Positions 45,810-56,698 of a stretch of DNA of 64,000 nucleotides are shown piece by piece (positions within the stretch are counted from its first letter, which is position 1; each line of letters starts with the position of its first letter). The DNA is from Paenibacillus anaericanus. GTDB lineage: Bacteria; Bacillota; Bacilli; Paenibacillales; Paenibacillaceae. Location of the stretch: contig NZ_RZNY01000018.1 in NCBI RefSeq assembly GCF_003994475.1, forward strand, positions 2,152-66,151. The letters run 5' to 3'. The position numbers were made by a program, and so were the translations under genes. The notes below the pieces were generated by a model. It made no database searches. It saw only the letters and a program-made list of their open reading frames with translations, and had not been told where the DNA came from.

Positions 45810-46662
45810 CTATGATCTCAACCTTTAATCCTTCCAATTCATTCAATTCTATAGAATAATCATCAATGGTTTTGGGCTCTTCGACACGTGATTTTATCGT
45901 TAGTGAGCGATGTACTTTGGCGGAAGAATATTGACCCAGCTTAGAAGAATGCTCCCACCAATATACTTTATGAATTTCCATACTTCCATCGGGTCTTGCG
46001 GCAGAGGAATCATTTTCAAATAGTGTTACAAGCGCTTGCTTAATCTTGTCCGCATCTTCGTATGTAAACCCGGTTTTCTCCGCTAATTGAGTATTGATGC
46101 TCCCATAAATAACATAAAGTCCATAATCCACACGATGTTTCATTCCCATCGTATCCGAGCCTCTGTCCTTGCCCGGTTCCGAGTTGACACTCTTCGTGAT
46201 TTGCATACTTGTAATATCAATCGGATTAACGCTGGTAGCCGTATGAATAGAGACTGGACCTCTTACACCAACAGAGACACCTGCCCCTTTATCAGCGCTT
46301 TTGAATGCAAACACCTGTCCAAAGCTGCGAACATCAATCCATTCCTGGCAAGCAACACTGGCGAATTCATCACTTGAGGCTGTTTTTGACTTCAAAATTT
46401 TATTCAAATCAGCATTCGCATCTGCGCGCTCTCTTAAACTGTTAAATGCATCTACTTTACGATCATTGGATTGGACAAAAATAGATTCTCCCATGTCCTG
46501 CAGACGGTTTCTAATCTTCCGCTTAATCGCTACATCCGAAATCTCACCATGGCCGTCGTAATTCTGCCGTGGACGATTACCATTCAACGGATCTCCATTG
46601 GGGTTAGCACTCTTTACGGATAATACGACAGCAAAATCAATCTTATGATCTAATGTTGACAT
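45799..46662 (-). CDS. cas7: Cascade backbone subunit Cas7 (Csd2)
   Basis: 287 residues from the ATG at 46662, eight bases after GAGGAG; a GTG at 46671 that overlaps the cas8c stop is possible but poorer. It has the Csd2/Csh2 signature VLSVKSANPNGDPLNGNRPR, IKRKIRNRLQ, and VRGPVSIHTATSVNPI. Several copies coat the crRNA in the type I-C Cascade. Confidence 0.96.
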   Translation of the reverse strand: MSTLDHKIDFAVVLSVKSANPNGDPLNGNRPRQNYDGHGEISDVAIKRKIRNRLQDMGESIFVQSNDRKVDAFNSLRERADANADLNKILKSKTASSDEFASVACQEWIDVRSFGQVFAFKSADKGAGVSVGVRGPVSIHTATSVNPIDITSMQITKSVNSEPGKDRGSDTMGMKHRVDYGLYVIYGSINTQLAEKTGFTYEDADKIKQALVTLFENDSSAARPDGSMEIHKVYWWEHSSKLGQYSSAKVHRSLTIKSRVEEPKTIDDYSIELNELEGLKVEIIDGL

Positions 46663-46667
46663 ATTAA

Positions 46668-48560
46668 TCACTCCTCATTAGATGCATTTACTGCATCATT
46701 ATTATTATTTTCTTTCTTTTGGTAGAGTTCGTGTCTTTGACTATAAAAACCTAACAAGTATTTTCCAGATAGAGGCTTGTTGCTGAAATCGTCGACTTTA
46801 AATTTGGATGCAACTTCATCAATAATTTTGGAAAGGTAGGTTGCTTTTGTACCTAACCGTGCCTGATACGGCTGCAAACTTCTTTGGATCGTCATCCAGG
46901 TTCTCTCGGGATGCATTGAAAAAGAATTCATATAACGAATCGCGTTGCTGGAACGCATCTCATCCCCTAATGCCCGTCTTTCCAATACATCAGCAACCGC
47001 TAACAATCGTCCAAATAAATAATCGCGATCATCCGTTTCTGTATCTAACGCCAACTTTAATCCCTCCTGTCTATTAATTAAGGCACATGCGATGCTTAAC
47101 GTCTTCTCCCATTCCCATTTTTCCATCGATACAGGGTTGGTTGCTCGGTGGATGGCACTATTTACAATATCTTGTGGAATCCTAATGTCATCTACAATAC
47201 ATGGCAGCATCCGTTCCATTAGTCCCTTTACTATCTTCTCATTCGCCCGTGGCCCATAAGCTGCAAAAGCAATATCTTTCGTGGCTGGCGCACCGATAAA
47301 TTGCACAAACTCCCCCTGATCATCTTTGCGATAACGATGCAGCCACACACAGGTTGAATGCCACTTCTCCAACTTGTCCAAATATAGATTCTTATCCATA
47401 TTTCGATAGTGCAGCACGGCCATTCGTCCAGTTGTTGCTGAATCAAGAATCATAATATTAACGTCTGCCTTGGTAGACAGATCATTCCTATAACCATCCA
47501 AGGCTTTGGAGACTTCATTCGCATACTCTTGGTTAGTGTAAGATTTCTTGGCAAGAATGATTGGTCTAGGATCAATCGCAAAAGTATCTACGGTTGGATC
47601 AGGAATATCCAGAGCATCATTGCCCCATACCAAAAACACCCGTTGATCGGCAAATCTACCTTGGCGATTAATTAACCATTTAAGTGCATTGTGCGCCTTT
47701 TGAGACACTTCATAACTAATACTTGCAGCCTCGTTACTTGAATTAAACCGACCTCGATAGGTAAAGCCACTTGAATCATTTGCTGAAATTAACTTCGCCT
47801 TGTCTGCCGCATTACGAATCTTGTTTGCATGCTTATCCGTACTTGGCAGAGTTTGTCCTGTTACATAGCAAATGTCCTCATTACCTAGCAAATCCCGATA
47901 ATACTGAATGAAAGAATTATACATCTCCTGATCCTTCCACACTTCAGTTAAAATATCGCTAGGCGAATAAACATTAAAACGTATAAAAGCACTTTCCTGT
48001 CCACCTGCAACTGCGGCGAAAATAGGAGGTTTATCAGAATGTAGTAACTCGTATTTTTTATCCCATTTCTCAATTAGCCGATGGTCAGAATCAATAAACA
48101 AGATGTTATGTTCTACTAAATCACGAATAAGTTGGCCTTTTTTCAAATAATTATAAATACTACGAACCTTCGAAGTACCATGTGGTGAGTTGGCCCATTC
48201 CCCTAATTGCTTAATGTAATGTATGAAAGATTCAGCATCCTCTCCTTCACCGCTATAAACAGTAAAATCACCAGCTACATAAACTAATTTGTCGTGCAAG
48301 GGATAAGGAGATATTACCTTACCTGCCCGACTCGCTGACTTCTCTGTACATGGAATTAATGTGCTCATATCGTTCTTGTCGATCACGAAAGCTGAATGAA
48401 ATTCACCGTCTTCCGTAATTCCTACTTCAATATGAGCATTTTGCGTTGTATGAGAGACAGGCAGTAACGTGTACTCTTGACCGTTATATTTTTGTTCAAT
48501 GATACCAACTCTATCCAGATTGGACTCATAAGTCTCGTATAAATTTAATAGCCAGCTCAT
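46668..48560 (-). CDS. cas8c: Cascade large subunit Cas8c (Csd1)
   Basis: 630 residues of the Csd1 family, starting [20 protein letters not shown]. Characteristic I-C stretches include [14 protein letters not shown] and [20 protein letters not shown], and an [19 protein letters not shown] end. It recognises PAM and helps open the target; in related I-C systems an internal start yields a small Cas11c subunit from the C-terminal part, which may also occur here. ATGA overlap with cas5. Confidence 0.96.
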   Translation of the reverse strand: MSWLLNLYETYESNLDRVGIIEQKYNGQEYTLLPVSHTTQNAHIEVGITEDGEFHSAFVIDKNDMSTLIPCTEKSASRAGKVISPYPLHDKLVYVAGDFTVYSGEGEDAESFIHYIKQLGEWANSPHGTSKVRSIYNYLKKGQLIRDLVEHNILFIDSDHRLIEKWDKKYELLHSDKPPIFAAVAGGQESAFIRFNVYSPSDILTEVWKDQEMYNSFIQYYRDLLGNEDICYVTGQTLPSTDKHANKIRNAADKAKLISANDSSGFTYRGRFNSSNEAASISYEVSQKAHNALKWLINRQGRFADQRVFLVWGNDALDIPDPTVDTFAIDPRPIILAKKSYTNQEYANEVSKALDGYRNDLSTKADVNIMILDSATTGRMAVLHYRNMDKNLYLDKLEKWHSTCVWLHRYRKDDQGEFVQFIGAPATKDIAFAAYGPRANEKIVKGLMERMLPCIVDDIRIPQDIVNSAIHRATNPVSMEKWEWEKTLSIACALINRQEGLKLALDTETDDRDYLFGRLLAVADVLERRALGDEMRSSNAIRYMNSFSMHPERTWMTIQRSLQPYQARLGTKATYLSKIIDEVASKFKVDDFSNKPLSGKYLLGFYSQRHELYQKKENNNNDAVNASNEE

Positions 48561-49279
48561 AGATCCCCACCCCCTTCCATTTGGGCATATAGCTCATCTA
48601 CTGATTCTACATTGGTTTGGTCAAAATGCTTCGGTTTCATATCATCCGCTGCTTTACGAATCTGCGTACATTCATCGGGACGTATAAACTCGATCACACC
48701 ATCTCTCATGACGGGACTCCATAGACGCACTTCCATTTGATCCCGTCCCGTTTCATCCGGATAACTGATGCCATGCACCATATTACCGAGATGTATATCA
48801 CCATAATCATCGTAAAATCCCTTACCTTCCCCAAATACACAGGGCTCCACATAACCCTGACATTCCCGTGTTCCGAGGAAAATATCTCTTCGACCTCCGG
48901 CTTGAACACATCTCCGGAAAATATTATGATGCTTATTTTCGTTACGGTCATGCGCCAAATCCGGACGGTTCATGTTAAATTCAAAGTGAGCTGTCACCTG
49001 GTAACGAACATCTCTTAAATAAGTATAGTTAGCCAGCGTATTTCCCCCGCCGTACTCGATTGGACGAATGCCTTTGGATTCCATGCGGATAGGTTTCATT
49101 ACACGGATCTTGTCTACAATCATAATTAGTGTGGGTTTCCAATATATGGATTCCACTACACCTTTTAGTGCCTGATAGCTCGGCACCTGGTAAGAGAGTT
49201 TTTCCCCGCCCAGTTTGGTGAGAGGATCCGTGAACAGCGCATAGTTTCCTGTAATTTCAAACTCTACCGAATTTCTCAT
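48557..49279 (-). CDS. cas5c: Cas5 (Cas5c/d), crRNA-processing subunit
   Basis: 240 residues. Contains the RAMP fold with [20 protein letters not shown] near the N terminus and [17 protein letters not shown] near 115-131, whose Lys-His pair matches the active site of the I-C Cas5 endoribonuclease. As usual for I-C, no Cas6 is present, so this enzyme must process both repeat families of the window. It follows cas3 by 53 bases. Confidence 0.96.
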   Translation of the reverse strand: MRNSVEFEITGNYALFTDPLTKLGGEKLSYQVPSYQALKGVVESIYWKPTLIMIVDKIRVMKPIRMESKGIRPIEYGGGNTLANYTYLRDVRYQVTAHFEFNMNRPDLAHDRNENKHHNIFRRCVQAGGRRDIFLGTRECQGYVEPCVFGEGKGFYDDYGDIHLGNMVHGISYPDETGRDQMEVRLWSPVMRDGVIEFIRPDECTQIRKAADDMKPKHFDQTNVESVDELYAQMEGGGDL

Positions 49280-49332
49280 AGTCTCACCTCCTTTCTTGAG
49301 TTGTCTTTATCGTTTCCATAATGATCTAAATA

Positions 49333-51768
49333 CTAATACATACTCAAATCAAACCCACTCTCATTCTGAAGATCAAGACCAAATTCCTCACTATAAGCTC
49401 CTTCTTTTAATACCAAGACATGTCCATCAAGACAGCTCTCCAATCCAGCGTTCTTATCCAATTGATCGTGTTCATATTTAAATAAATTAATCGTATACTG
49501 TTGCGATCTACGTAATAATCGTGTTAGCTCTTCAATTCTGCGTTCACCATTCAGTTCTGCAATAATGTCCTTACCCTCATCCCCATATGGTACGATTACC
49601 GATGTTGTAAGATCATGAATTACACGAAAATGTTCAGCGGCTGTTCTATAGCTGTTCGCCAAGAATAAAGGAAGCCGCTCTTTATTCTTGGTAGAGTAGG
49701 CTTGAAAGTATGAATTATCAGCAATATTAGCTAACAATAAACTAGTCATCTTCGAGCCTAATTTAGGTATAGGGTAATCCAAGTCCGTTTTAAATTTAGA
49801 ATAAAACTCTTTAAAATATTTCTCCATAGCTTGAATTGATAATATATGGCCGCCATGATATTGCTGATTATTTTTCAAATCAATAAGAATCTTCTTAGAT
49901 ATTTCCTTGCCAACCTTAATTTCTCGTAAATGCTTAAGGTTTTCTTCGATATGATCTATTACATAAACCTGTTGTAATTCTTGCTCCCCATGACGATTGC
50001 ATCTGCCTGCAGCTTGCGCAATAGAATCTAGTCCGGCCAAAGAACGAACCACACATTCAAAACTGACATCTACTCCTGCCTCAATTAATTGTGTGCTGAT
50101 ACATATGATTTTATCGTCATTGTTTAAATGCTCTCTAATTTTTTGCAAAAGATCGTTCCGATGCGCAGCACACATAGATGTACTGAGATGATAGATAGGG
50201 ACATCGCTTCCAGCCATGTTTAATTGCATTTGCTGATACAATCTTTTCACTACTGTCTTAGTATTTAAAATAACTAGCACACTTTGAACCTCATCTATTT
50301 TCTCCACAATAAAGTCACATAGCTTATCATTATTAAACCCTTCGTCTGTCGCCTGATCGATCACTTCCACACGTTTAAATGCTTCAATGACATGATCCAG
50401 ATTATCAATCATTTCAGCGTCTGTGTTAATCTTCAGCTTATGCTCAACAAAGTCTAAGGCCGGCTGCGTTGCAGTGCATAACACAATACCGGAATGACCA
50501 AAGGTCCGCAAAAAATTTAATGCTTCATTAAATAAAGAGACACATGAAACGGGTACCTTCTGCACTTCATCAAAGATGATAACCGATTCGCATAAGTTAT
50601 GTAGACGTCGAATGTTCCTGCTTCCTTTGGCATAAAACACATTCAAAAACTGTACCATTGTAGTAAAAATAATCGGCGAATCCCAGTTATCTTTGGCAAG
50701 CTTCAACTTTTGCTGTACGTTGACCACGCCATCCAAATGCTCATCATCATCACTCGTGTCCTCAACTACATTTGAGTGATGCTCCAAAATATTAGCGTCG
50801 TCCAGTAGAATCTTGCGTACTTCCGCTGCATTTTGCTCAATTATTGTTGTATAAGGAACGACATAAATAATATGTTTTTTGTGATATGTCTTGGCGTGCT
50901 TAAGTGCATATCTCAAGCTGGCCAAAGTTTTACCGCCGCCGGTTGGAATGGATAAAGTGTAGATGCCAGTTGGCCTCTCGGCACAATGGTCACACTGTCT
51001 AGACATCTCGCTTCTTAATAAATTAATAGGAGTTTGGGAACTACTTTGACCTGCAAAAGAATCAATCTTACTCATAAGCTTGTCATAATAAGAAGCAAAA
51101 AGCTGCTTATAATCAAGAGCCGGTTCATCAGCTTTATTTCCCTCAAATAGTCGGGTGTTTGTTCGATCGGCATCGATTAAAGCGCTGAATATAAACTTGG
51201 TTAAGAACATCAAATTTGTTTCAGAGCTCACGGAAGGTTCCTTATCTAAATAATTCCTCAACTCAGCAGCAGCCTCGTCTACATAATGATGGAATTCATC
51301 TTTACTCATCACTAGTTCAAAAAACCTCTGTTCCGTCCATTTGTATTCCTTCAAGTCTTTGTCTCGAACTCGCTGTAAATAGTTCGACTCTAGTTCCGGG
51401 TTCAGAAAATCCTGGAGATAAGAGTGATGAGATATAATTGCATTTCCAACAACTTCAGATAATAACCCTTTGTCTCGATGGATATTTTCGACATGGAATA
51501 ATTTGTATAAAAACTTCCCACCTGCTGTTGAATGGTCAACACTCCCTCTTCGCGGAGGAGAATCCGGATTATTAACGGCCTCTATTATGTACTCTCTGAA
51601 CTCATCCGTATATTTCCCCATATCATGTAACATACCAGCCAAACCAGCAATGTGTTCGACCCCTATTTTCGCTCCATAGGATTCCGCTAAAAGCTTAACC
51701 CCTAGCAAATGTTCTTCCACAGTCTGGTACTGATGATCGCTCTCACGAATATGAGCCACATAATTCAT
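49333..51768 (-). CDS. cas3: CRISPR-associated helicase-nuclease Cas3
   Basis: 811 residues from the ATG at 51768, placed eight bases after AGGGGG (another ATG at 51789 lacks one). The N-terminal HD nuclease shows H20, H48-D49 (GMLHDMGK) and DHSTAG; the SF2 helicase has SIPTGGGKT near 276, FDEVQ near 398 and QAAGRCNRHGE near 588. It unwinds and degrades target DNA after Cascade recruitment. First gene of the cas operon, with its promoter in the gap toward array 2. Confidence 0.97.
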   Translation of the reverse strand: MNYVAHIRESDHQYQTVEEHLLGVKLLAESYGAKIGVEHIAGLAGMLHDMGKYTDEFREYIIEAVNNPDSPPRRGSVDHSTAGGKFLYKLFHVENIHRDKGLLSEVVGNAIISHHSYLQDFLNPELESNYLQRVRDKDLKEYKWTEQRFFELVMSKDEFHHYVDEAAAELRNYLDKEPSVSSETNLMFLTKFIFSALIDADRTNTRLFEGNKADEPALDYKQLFASYYDKLMSKIDSFAGQSSSQTPINLLRSEMSRQCDHCAERPTGIYTLSIPTGGGKTLASLRYALKHAKTYHKKHIIYVVPYTTIIEQNAAEVRKILLDDANILEHHSNVVEDTSDDDEHLDGVVNVQQKLKLAKDNWDSPIIFTTMVQFLNVFYAKGSRNIRRLHNLCESVIIFDEVQKVPVSCVSLFNEALNFLRTFGHSGIVLCTATQPALDFVEHKLKINTDAEMIDNLDHVIEAFKRVEVIDQATDEGFNNDKLCDFIVEKIDEVQSVLVILNTKTVVKRLYQQMQLNMAGSDVPIYHLSTSMCAAHRNDLLQKIREHLNNDDKIICISTQLIEAGVDVSFECVVRSLAGLDSIAQAAGRCNRHGEQELQQVYVIDHIEENLKHLREIKVGKEISKKILIDLKNNQQYHGGHILSIQAMEKYFKEFYSKFKTDLDYPIPKLGSKMTSLLLANIADNSYFQAYSTKNKERLPLFLANSYRTAAEHFRVIHDLTTSVIVPYGDEGKDIIAELNGERRIEELTRLLRRSQQYTINLFKYEHDQLDKNAGLESCLDGHVLVLKEGAYSEEFGLDLQNESGFDLSMY

Positions 51769-51987
51769 TTCACTTTCCCCCTGCGACATATTTTTACCCT
51801 AGTTATAAACATGATTCGACATACTTAATGAATCACCTTCCAAAATATTTATAAAATTGGTGATTCTAGGATATTGCCTCTTCGTAGCATTTATCAAAGC
51901 GTGATTAAGATTATTAATCTCCGTGGTTACTAACTATTAGCTGATTTAAGCGATACTAAGGATCTAAATAAATTAAGGTAATATCTT
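51769..51987 (-). promoter_or_regulatory. cas operon promoter region with inverted repeat
   Basis: GAATCACC at 51830-51837 and GGTGATTC at 51859-51866 are a perfect 8-bp inverted repeat with 21 AT-rich bases between, including TATAAA on the minus strand. It is about 60-100 bases upstream of cas3 and could be an operator over the promoter. The regulator is unknown. Confidence 0.4.
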
Positions 51988-52024
51988 GTAAAAATACAAA
52001 TAAGCCGAACCATTAGTTCGACCT
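51988..52024 (-). terminator. Probable terminator of the array 2 transcript
   Basis: On the minus strand GTCGAAC-TAATG-GTTCGGC is followed by the T-rich TTATTTGTATTTTT. It lies between the trailer end of array 2 and the cas3 promoter. The interval 52025-52140 has no other feature. Confidence 0.5.
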
Positions 52025-52140
52025 ACATTTTACATAATGATCCATTTGTCAGAACTTCATTATCCTTCGGACAACCTGAACTTGCTTTTATCTTCCCGCT
52101 TATAATCATTTCATGATCCCTATTGTACATTTATTAACGC

Positions 52141-55100
52141 GTCAACGAGGAATGTGACTGATATCTCAGTTGTTTGTCCTTGATGTGACCTGGCACTGCT
52201 AAAACATGGTCACTAACTTGGAATTTCAATCCACACATCCACGTGGGATGTGACGTCCGACAGGCCCCCGATTTGACCAAATCACCTAGCATTTCAATCC
52301 ACACATCCACGTGGGATGTGACCATTAAATCAGACTATAGCGCTTGCGATATGTTTATTTCAATCCACACATCCACGCGGGATGTGACATATCATGACGT
52401 GCTTTCTGTGACATCGGATCTCATATTTCAATCCACACATCCACGTGGGATGTGACAAATTTAAGTTCTCGGTGTTCTCACTCATTCCTATTTCAATCCA
52501 CACATCCACGTGGGATGTGACATAAACCACGCGCCGATGAGCGCAATAAGGAGACCATTTCAATCCACACATCCACGTGGGATGTGACAATGCATACAAC
52601 CGAGGAAAAGCAACTCATCAAAATTTCAATCCACACATCCACGTGGGATGTGACCGATTGGGGACCGATATTGGAAGTGTCTACTTCTATTTCAATCCAC
52701 ACATCCACGTGGGATGTGACCCCAAACCCGAAGTATCGGTATGAGGACGACCACTAATTTCAATCCACACATCCACGTGGGATGTGACATCGAGGCCATA
52801 AACGATATTACACGGCGTACAGGATTTCAATCCACACATCCACGTGGGATGTGACCACAGCTGCATGCCATACCAGTAAACGTAATGGATATTTCAATCC
52901 ACACATCCACGTGGGATGTGACTCGTACATCCATGTCGCATAATCGCAAACAAAAAATTTCAATCCACACATCCACGTGGGATGTGACTTTAAACTTTCA
53001 TTATGACGTTCTTTTAATTTTATTTCAATCCACACATCCACGTGGGATGTGACTGTAATTAATCAAGCGGGATCAACGTTCAATGGTATTTCAATCCACA
53101 CATCCACGTGGGATGTGACTTGACGCAAGCCCAAGGAGATATGCACGATTTACGATTTCAATCCACACATCCACGTGGGATGTGACTTTTGATCGCAATA
53201 AACGCCGTCATGAACCAAATCATTTCAATCCACACATCCACGTGGGTTGTGACAACGTACAGCCGATCTTCTCGGAAATATGAAAATATTTCAATCCACA
53301 CATCCACGTGGGATGTGACGATGATGTACTCGGTCTATCGATACTGAGTACAATTTCAATCCACACATCCACGTGGGATGTGACTACCTACCTGAAAGGA
53401 TGGACAAGCCATGGGATATATTTCAATCCACACATCCACGTGGGATGTGACTGGATTACGACACAGTATGGGGACACTTTTGTTAATTTCAATCCACACA
53501 TCCACGTGGGATGTGACAGTTTCGTCCTACTGCTCAATATCTTTAATGTTGATTTCAATCCACACATCCACGTGGGATGTGACTTAGATTCCAATCTACC
53601 AATGCTAACTCTGGATAATTTCAATCCACACATCCACGTGGGATGTGACAAGGCTAAAGTGATAAGCCCTTTATATCCAATTTGATTTCAATCCACACAT
53701 CCACGTGGGATGTGACCATCACTGTGAATAAAACCGTTCATAAGAATTGGAGATTTCAATCCACACATCCACGTGGGATGTGACGTATAACCTTTATGTT
53801 ACCGACAACGGAGGACAATTTCAATCCACACATCCACGTGGGATGTGACACCATATTTAATTGGAGTTATATTAGTACTAGGTATTTCAATCCACACATC
53901 CACGTGGGATGTGACTATGAGTACAGGAATATTCCCAAGATGCGCAAAATTTCAATCCACACATCCACGTGGGATGTGACGTTCAACTGATTGAGGAGTA
54001 TTTGTATTACTAACCGATTTCAATCCACACATCCACGTGGGATGTGACGTCGAAATCGAACTCGGAACCGGAGGAAAAGGAGATTTCAATCCACACATCC
54101 ACGTGGGATGTGACACCTAAACGCAATGAATTCGATGATTGCTAAGATATTTCAATCCACACATCCACGTGGGATGTGACGAATACGGTCTGGATCATCA
54201 TTGTTAACCACAGGATTTCAATCCACACATCCACGTGGGATGTGACAACGGAGGTTTGAATGATTAACCCTTATAGGGGAATTTCAATCCACACATCCAC
54301 GTGGGATGTGACTGCCGCTAGATAATCGTTTGATCTGATCTAATGATTTCAATCCACACATCCACGTGGGATGTGACATTTTTACTTGGTGTCATAGTGG
54401 CGTCTTCTGTCGATTTCAATCCACACATCCACGTGGGATGTGACAACTGTAATCAAAAGATTTTGGTGTACATCTAAAATTTCAATCCACACATCCACGT
54501 GGGATGTGACGTAACGAATACCTCAGAGAATTTATACGAGATACAATTTCAATCCACACATCCACGTGGGATGTGACGCCTTATCCGGTGTCTGGGGAGC
54601 TTATGGATTTTATTTCAATCCACACATCCACGTGGGATGTGACGATGTTACAATAGCAGATACAGGGACAACTACAAATTTCAATCCACACATCCACGTG
54701 GGATGTGACAATTGAAAATGAAGTTATTGAAATTATGGATAAAATTTCAATCCACACATCCACGTGGGATGTGACTCAAACAAATTCACTATAAACTCTT
54801 CGGGTTTCGATTTCAATCCACACATCCACGTGGGATGTGACGATATCCTTAATAAAGACGAAAAGGCAAAAGAAATATTTCAATCCACACATCCACGTGG
54901 GATGTGACTGGAGCCGGGCAACTATTTGTCGTTTACTGTTAGGATTTCAATCCACACATCCACGTGGGATGTGACTAGTGTACGTCTGTTTCGTGACCAT
55001 CAACAACTAAATTTCAATCCACACATCCACGTGGGATGTGACTAGTGTACGTCTGTTTCGTGACCATCAACAACTAAATTTCAATCCACACATCCACGTG

Positions 55101-55841
55101 GGATGTGACTAGTGTACGTCTGTTTCGTGACCATCAACAACTAAATTTCAATCCACACATCCACGTGGGATGTGACGCGGTCTAGGGGTAAAGCCCCTAC
55201 TGACGAGGTCAATTTCAATCCACACATCCACGTGGGATGTGACAGGAACGCCACAGAGAGAGCTCACCTAACTGGACATTTCAATCCACACATCCACGTG
55301 GGATGTGACAGATAGACCATTTACTAGCCAAGGTGGAGAACGTATTTCAATCCACACATCCACGTGGGATGTGACTGAGACACAGGCTATAAAGGATCAA
55401 CTCGTTATTAAATTTCAATCCACACATCCACGTGGGATGTGACGTAAGGAAGCCAAAGCGAAGTTAATGTTTGAGAATTTCAATCCACACATCCACGTGG
55501 GATGTGACTAGTAGAGTCATTCAAGATCAGCAAGGCTATGTTTATTTCAATCCACACATCCACGTGGGATGTGACGTGATATCTTTTTAGGTGTAACTAA
55601 TACCTCAGAATTTCAATCCACACATCCACGTGGGATGTGACTTAGGGAGGGAAAACAATGATTCCAGAGTTAAAAATTTCAATCCACACATCCACGTGGG
55701 ATGTGACGTTTGACGATGAACAACCCTACAATAACGATTGCTAATTTCAATCCACACATCCACGTGGGATGTGACAGTTCTATGAACTTGTAAGCTGTGT
55801 TGCTTTTAAATTTCAATCCACACATCCACGTGGGATGTGAC
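52141..55841 (-). CRISPR. Type I-C CRISPR array 2 (55 full repeats, 54 spacers)
   Basis: I count 55 full 32-bp repeats from 52223 to 55841, plus a decayed end piece at 52141-52158. On the transcribed strand the repeat starts GTCACATCCCACGTGGATGT and ends GTGGATTGAAAT. It differs from array 1 at stem positions in matched pairs (CGCATCC/GGATGCG to CACATCC/GGATGTG). Single variants occur at 52357 (loop) and 53222. Three consecutive spacers (54976-55010, 55043-55077, 55110-55144) are identical. The leader is at the right end; cas3 lies beyond the trailer end. Confidence 0.98.
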
Positions 55842-56009
55842 AGCGAATTTTAAGCAAAAATGAACTAATATTCGCATTTCGAGTGTATAGATTGGTTTAA
55901 TTTGCCTGATTTTTTTCGATTATCCTCTTTTGGAGATTTAAATTTCTATTATAAGGTAATTTATCGGTGCGAATCTCCCTGGAATTTTATGTGCGCTTTA
56001 CATTCGCAC
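55842..56009 (-). promoter_or_regulatory. Leader of CRISPR array 2
   Basis: 168 AT-rich bases. The inverted repeat GTGCGAAT (55967-55974) and ATTCGCAC (56002-56009) has a 27-base centre that matches leader 1 at many positions (GTGCGAATSYAAAGCG on the minus strand). No cas gene lies upstream. TTATAAT at about 55949-55955 may be a -10. Confidence 0.78.
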
Positions 56010-56101
56010 CGTATAAATAGCTTTGTTTTTTACTAATTTTATTCGACAACGATGTAGAAGTCTTATTGGTTTACCTAAACCCTGAGTCCCCAAAGGCAGT
56101 C

Positions 56102-56642
56102 TCGTTATATTATTAATGATCTGTTCTTACAATTCTTGTTTCATCTGCGATACCTCGAGTTCATTGTAGTCATCATTCTATATTCTCAACATTCGACAGC
56201 AATAAATCATCTTTACCTCCAAATTTTAACATGGAAGAATAAATAAACCAACAAGCACTTGGCTTGTTGATCACTAATTCACATATATAAACATACGTAT
56301 TTATCCATCGAACCCACTGCCAACGGATCTCCCAAGTATATAAATTATACAAGGGGTGACATATATTTGAGTTATCCCGAATCAAACTAGCTCTGACGGA
56401 CTATATTTAAATCTTATGAAAAGGATGATCCACATGAAACTCACACTTAAGAAGTTAACCCTTTCGTTGTTGGTATTTTTTCTTTATTTTGCATTCTATT
56501 CACTTTGCTCAGGGACGTGATTTTCGGATATATCACTATTCCTCGTCCTTATGACATTGTAATCCATATGGCAGCTTCAGCCTTAGTCATCTTAATATCT
56601 TTGATACTGACAAGTCTTCTAGTTAATAATGATCAACCCTAG
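56102..56642. repeat. Direct repeat copy 2 flanking the 28-56 kb block
   Basis: Diverged copy of 27754-28332 in the same orientation. It begins with the PLD-helicase 5' codons on the minus strand (56102-56144: MKQEL, stop, EQIINNIT), continues through the same upstream sequence, and ends with the small membrane ORF. Confidence 0.8.
56434..56642 (+). pseudogene. Frameshifted copy of the small membrane protein gene
   Basis: Starts with ATG (MKLTLKKLTLSLLVFF) and matches the ORF at 28114, but one base is missing ahead of GCATTCTATTC, so the frame stops at TGA. The downstream frame remains open (FGYITIPRPYDIVIHMAAS) to TAG at 56640-56642. This copy keeps the ATG that copy 1 has lost. Confidence 0.75.
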
Positions 56643-56698
56643 ACAAAGTCAACTATGCTATCGAAACCTTCCAGAGGACACTCATCTTATTTTTGTAA

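Noticed and set aside
43822-51768. Missing cas6 as a defect of the CRISPR locus
   Set aside because: Type I-C systems use Cas5 for crRNA processing and normally have no Cas6; the locus is complete.
55842-56101. Hidden cas2 remnant beside leader 2
   Set aside because: The sequence beyond the shared inverted repeat does not align with the 3' end of cas2; no coding trace found.
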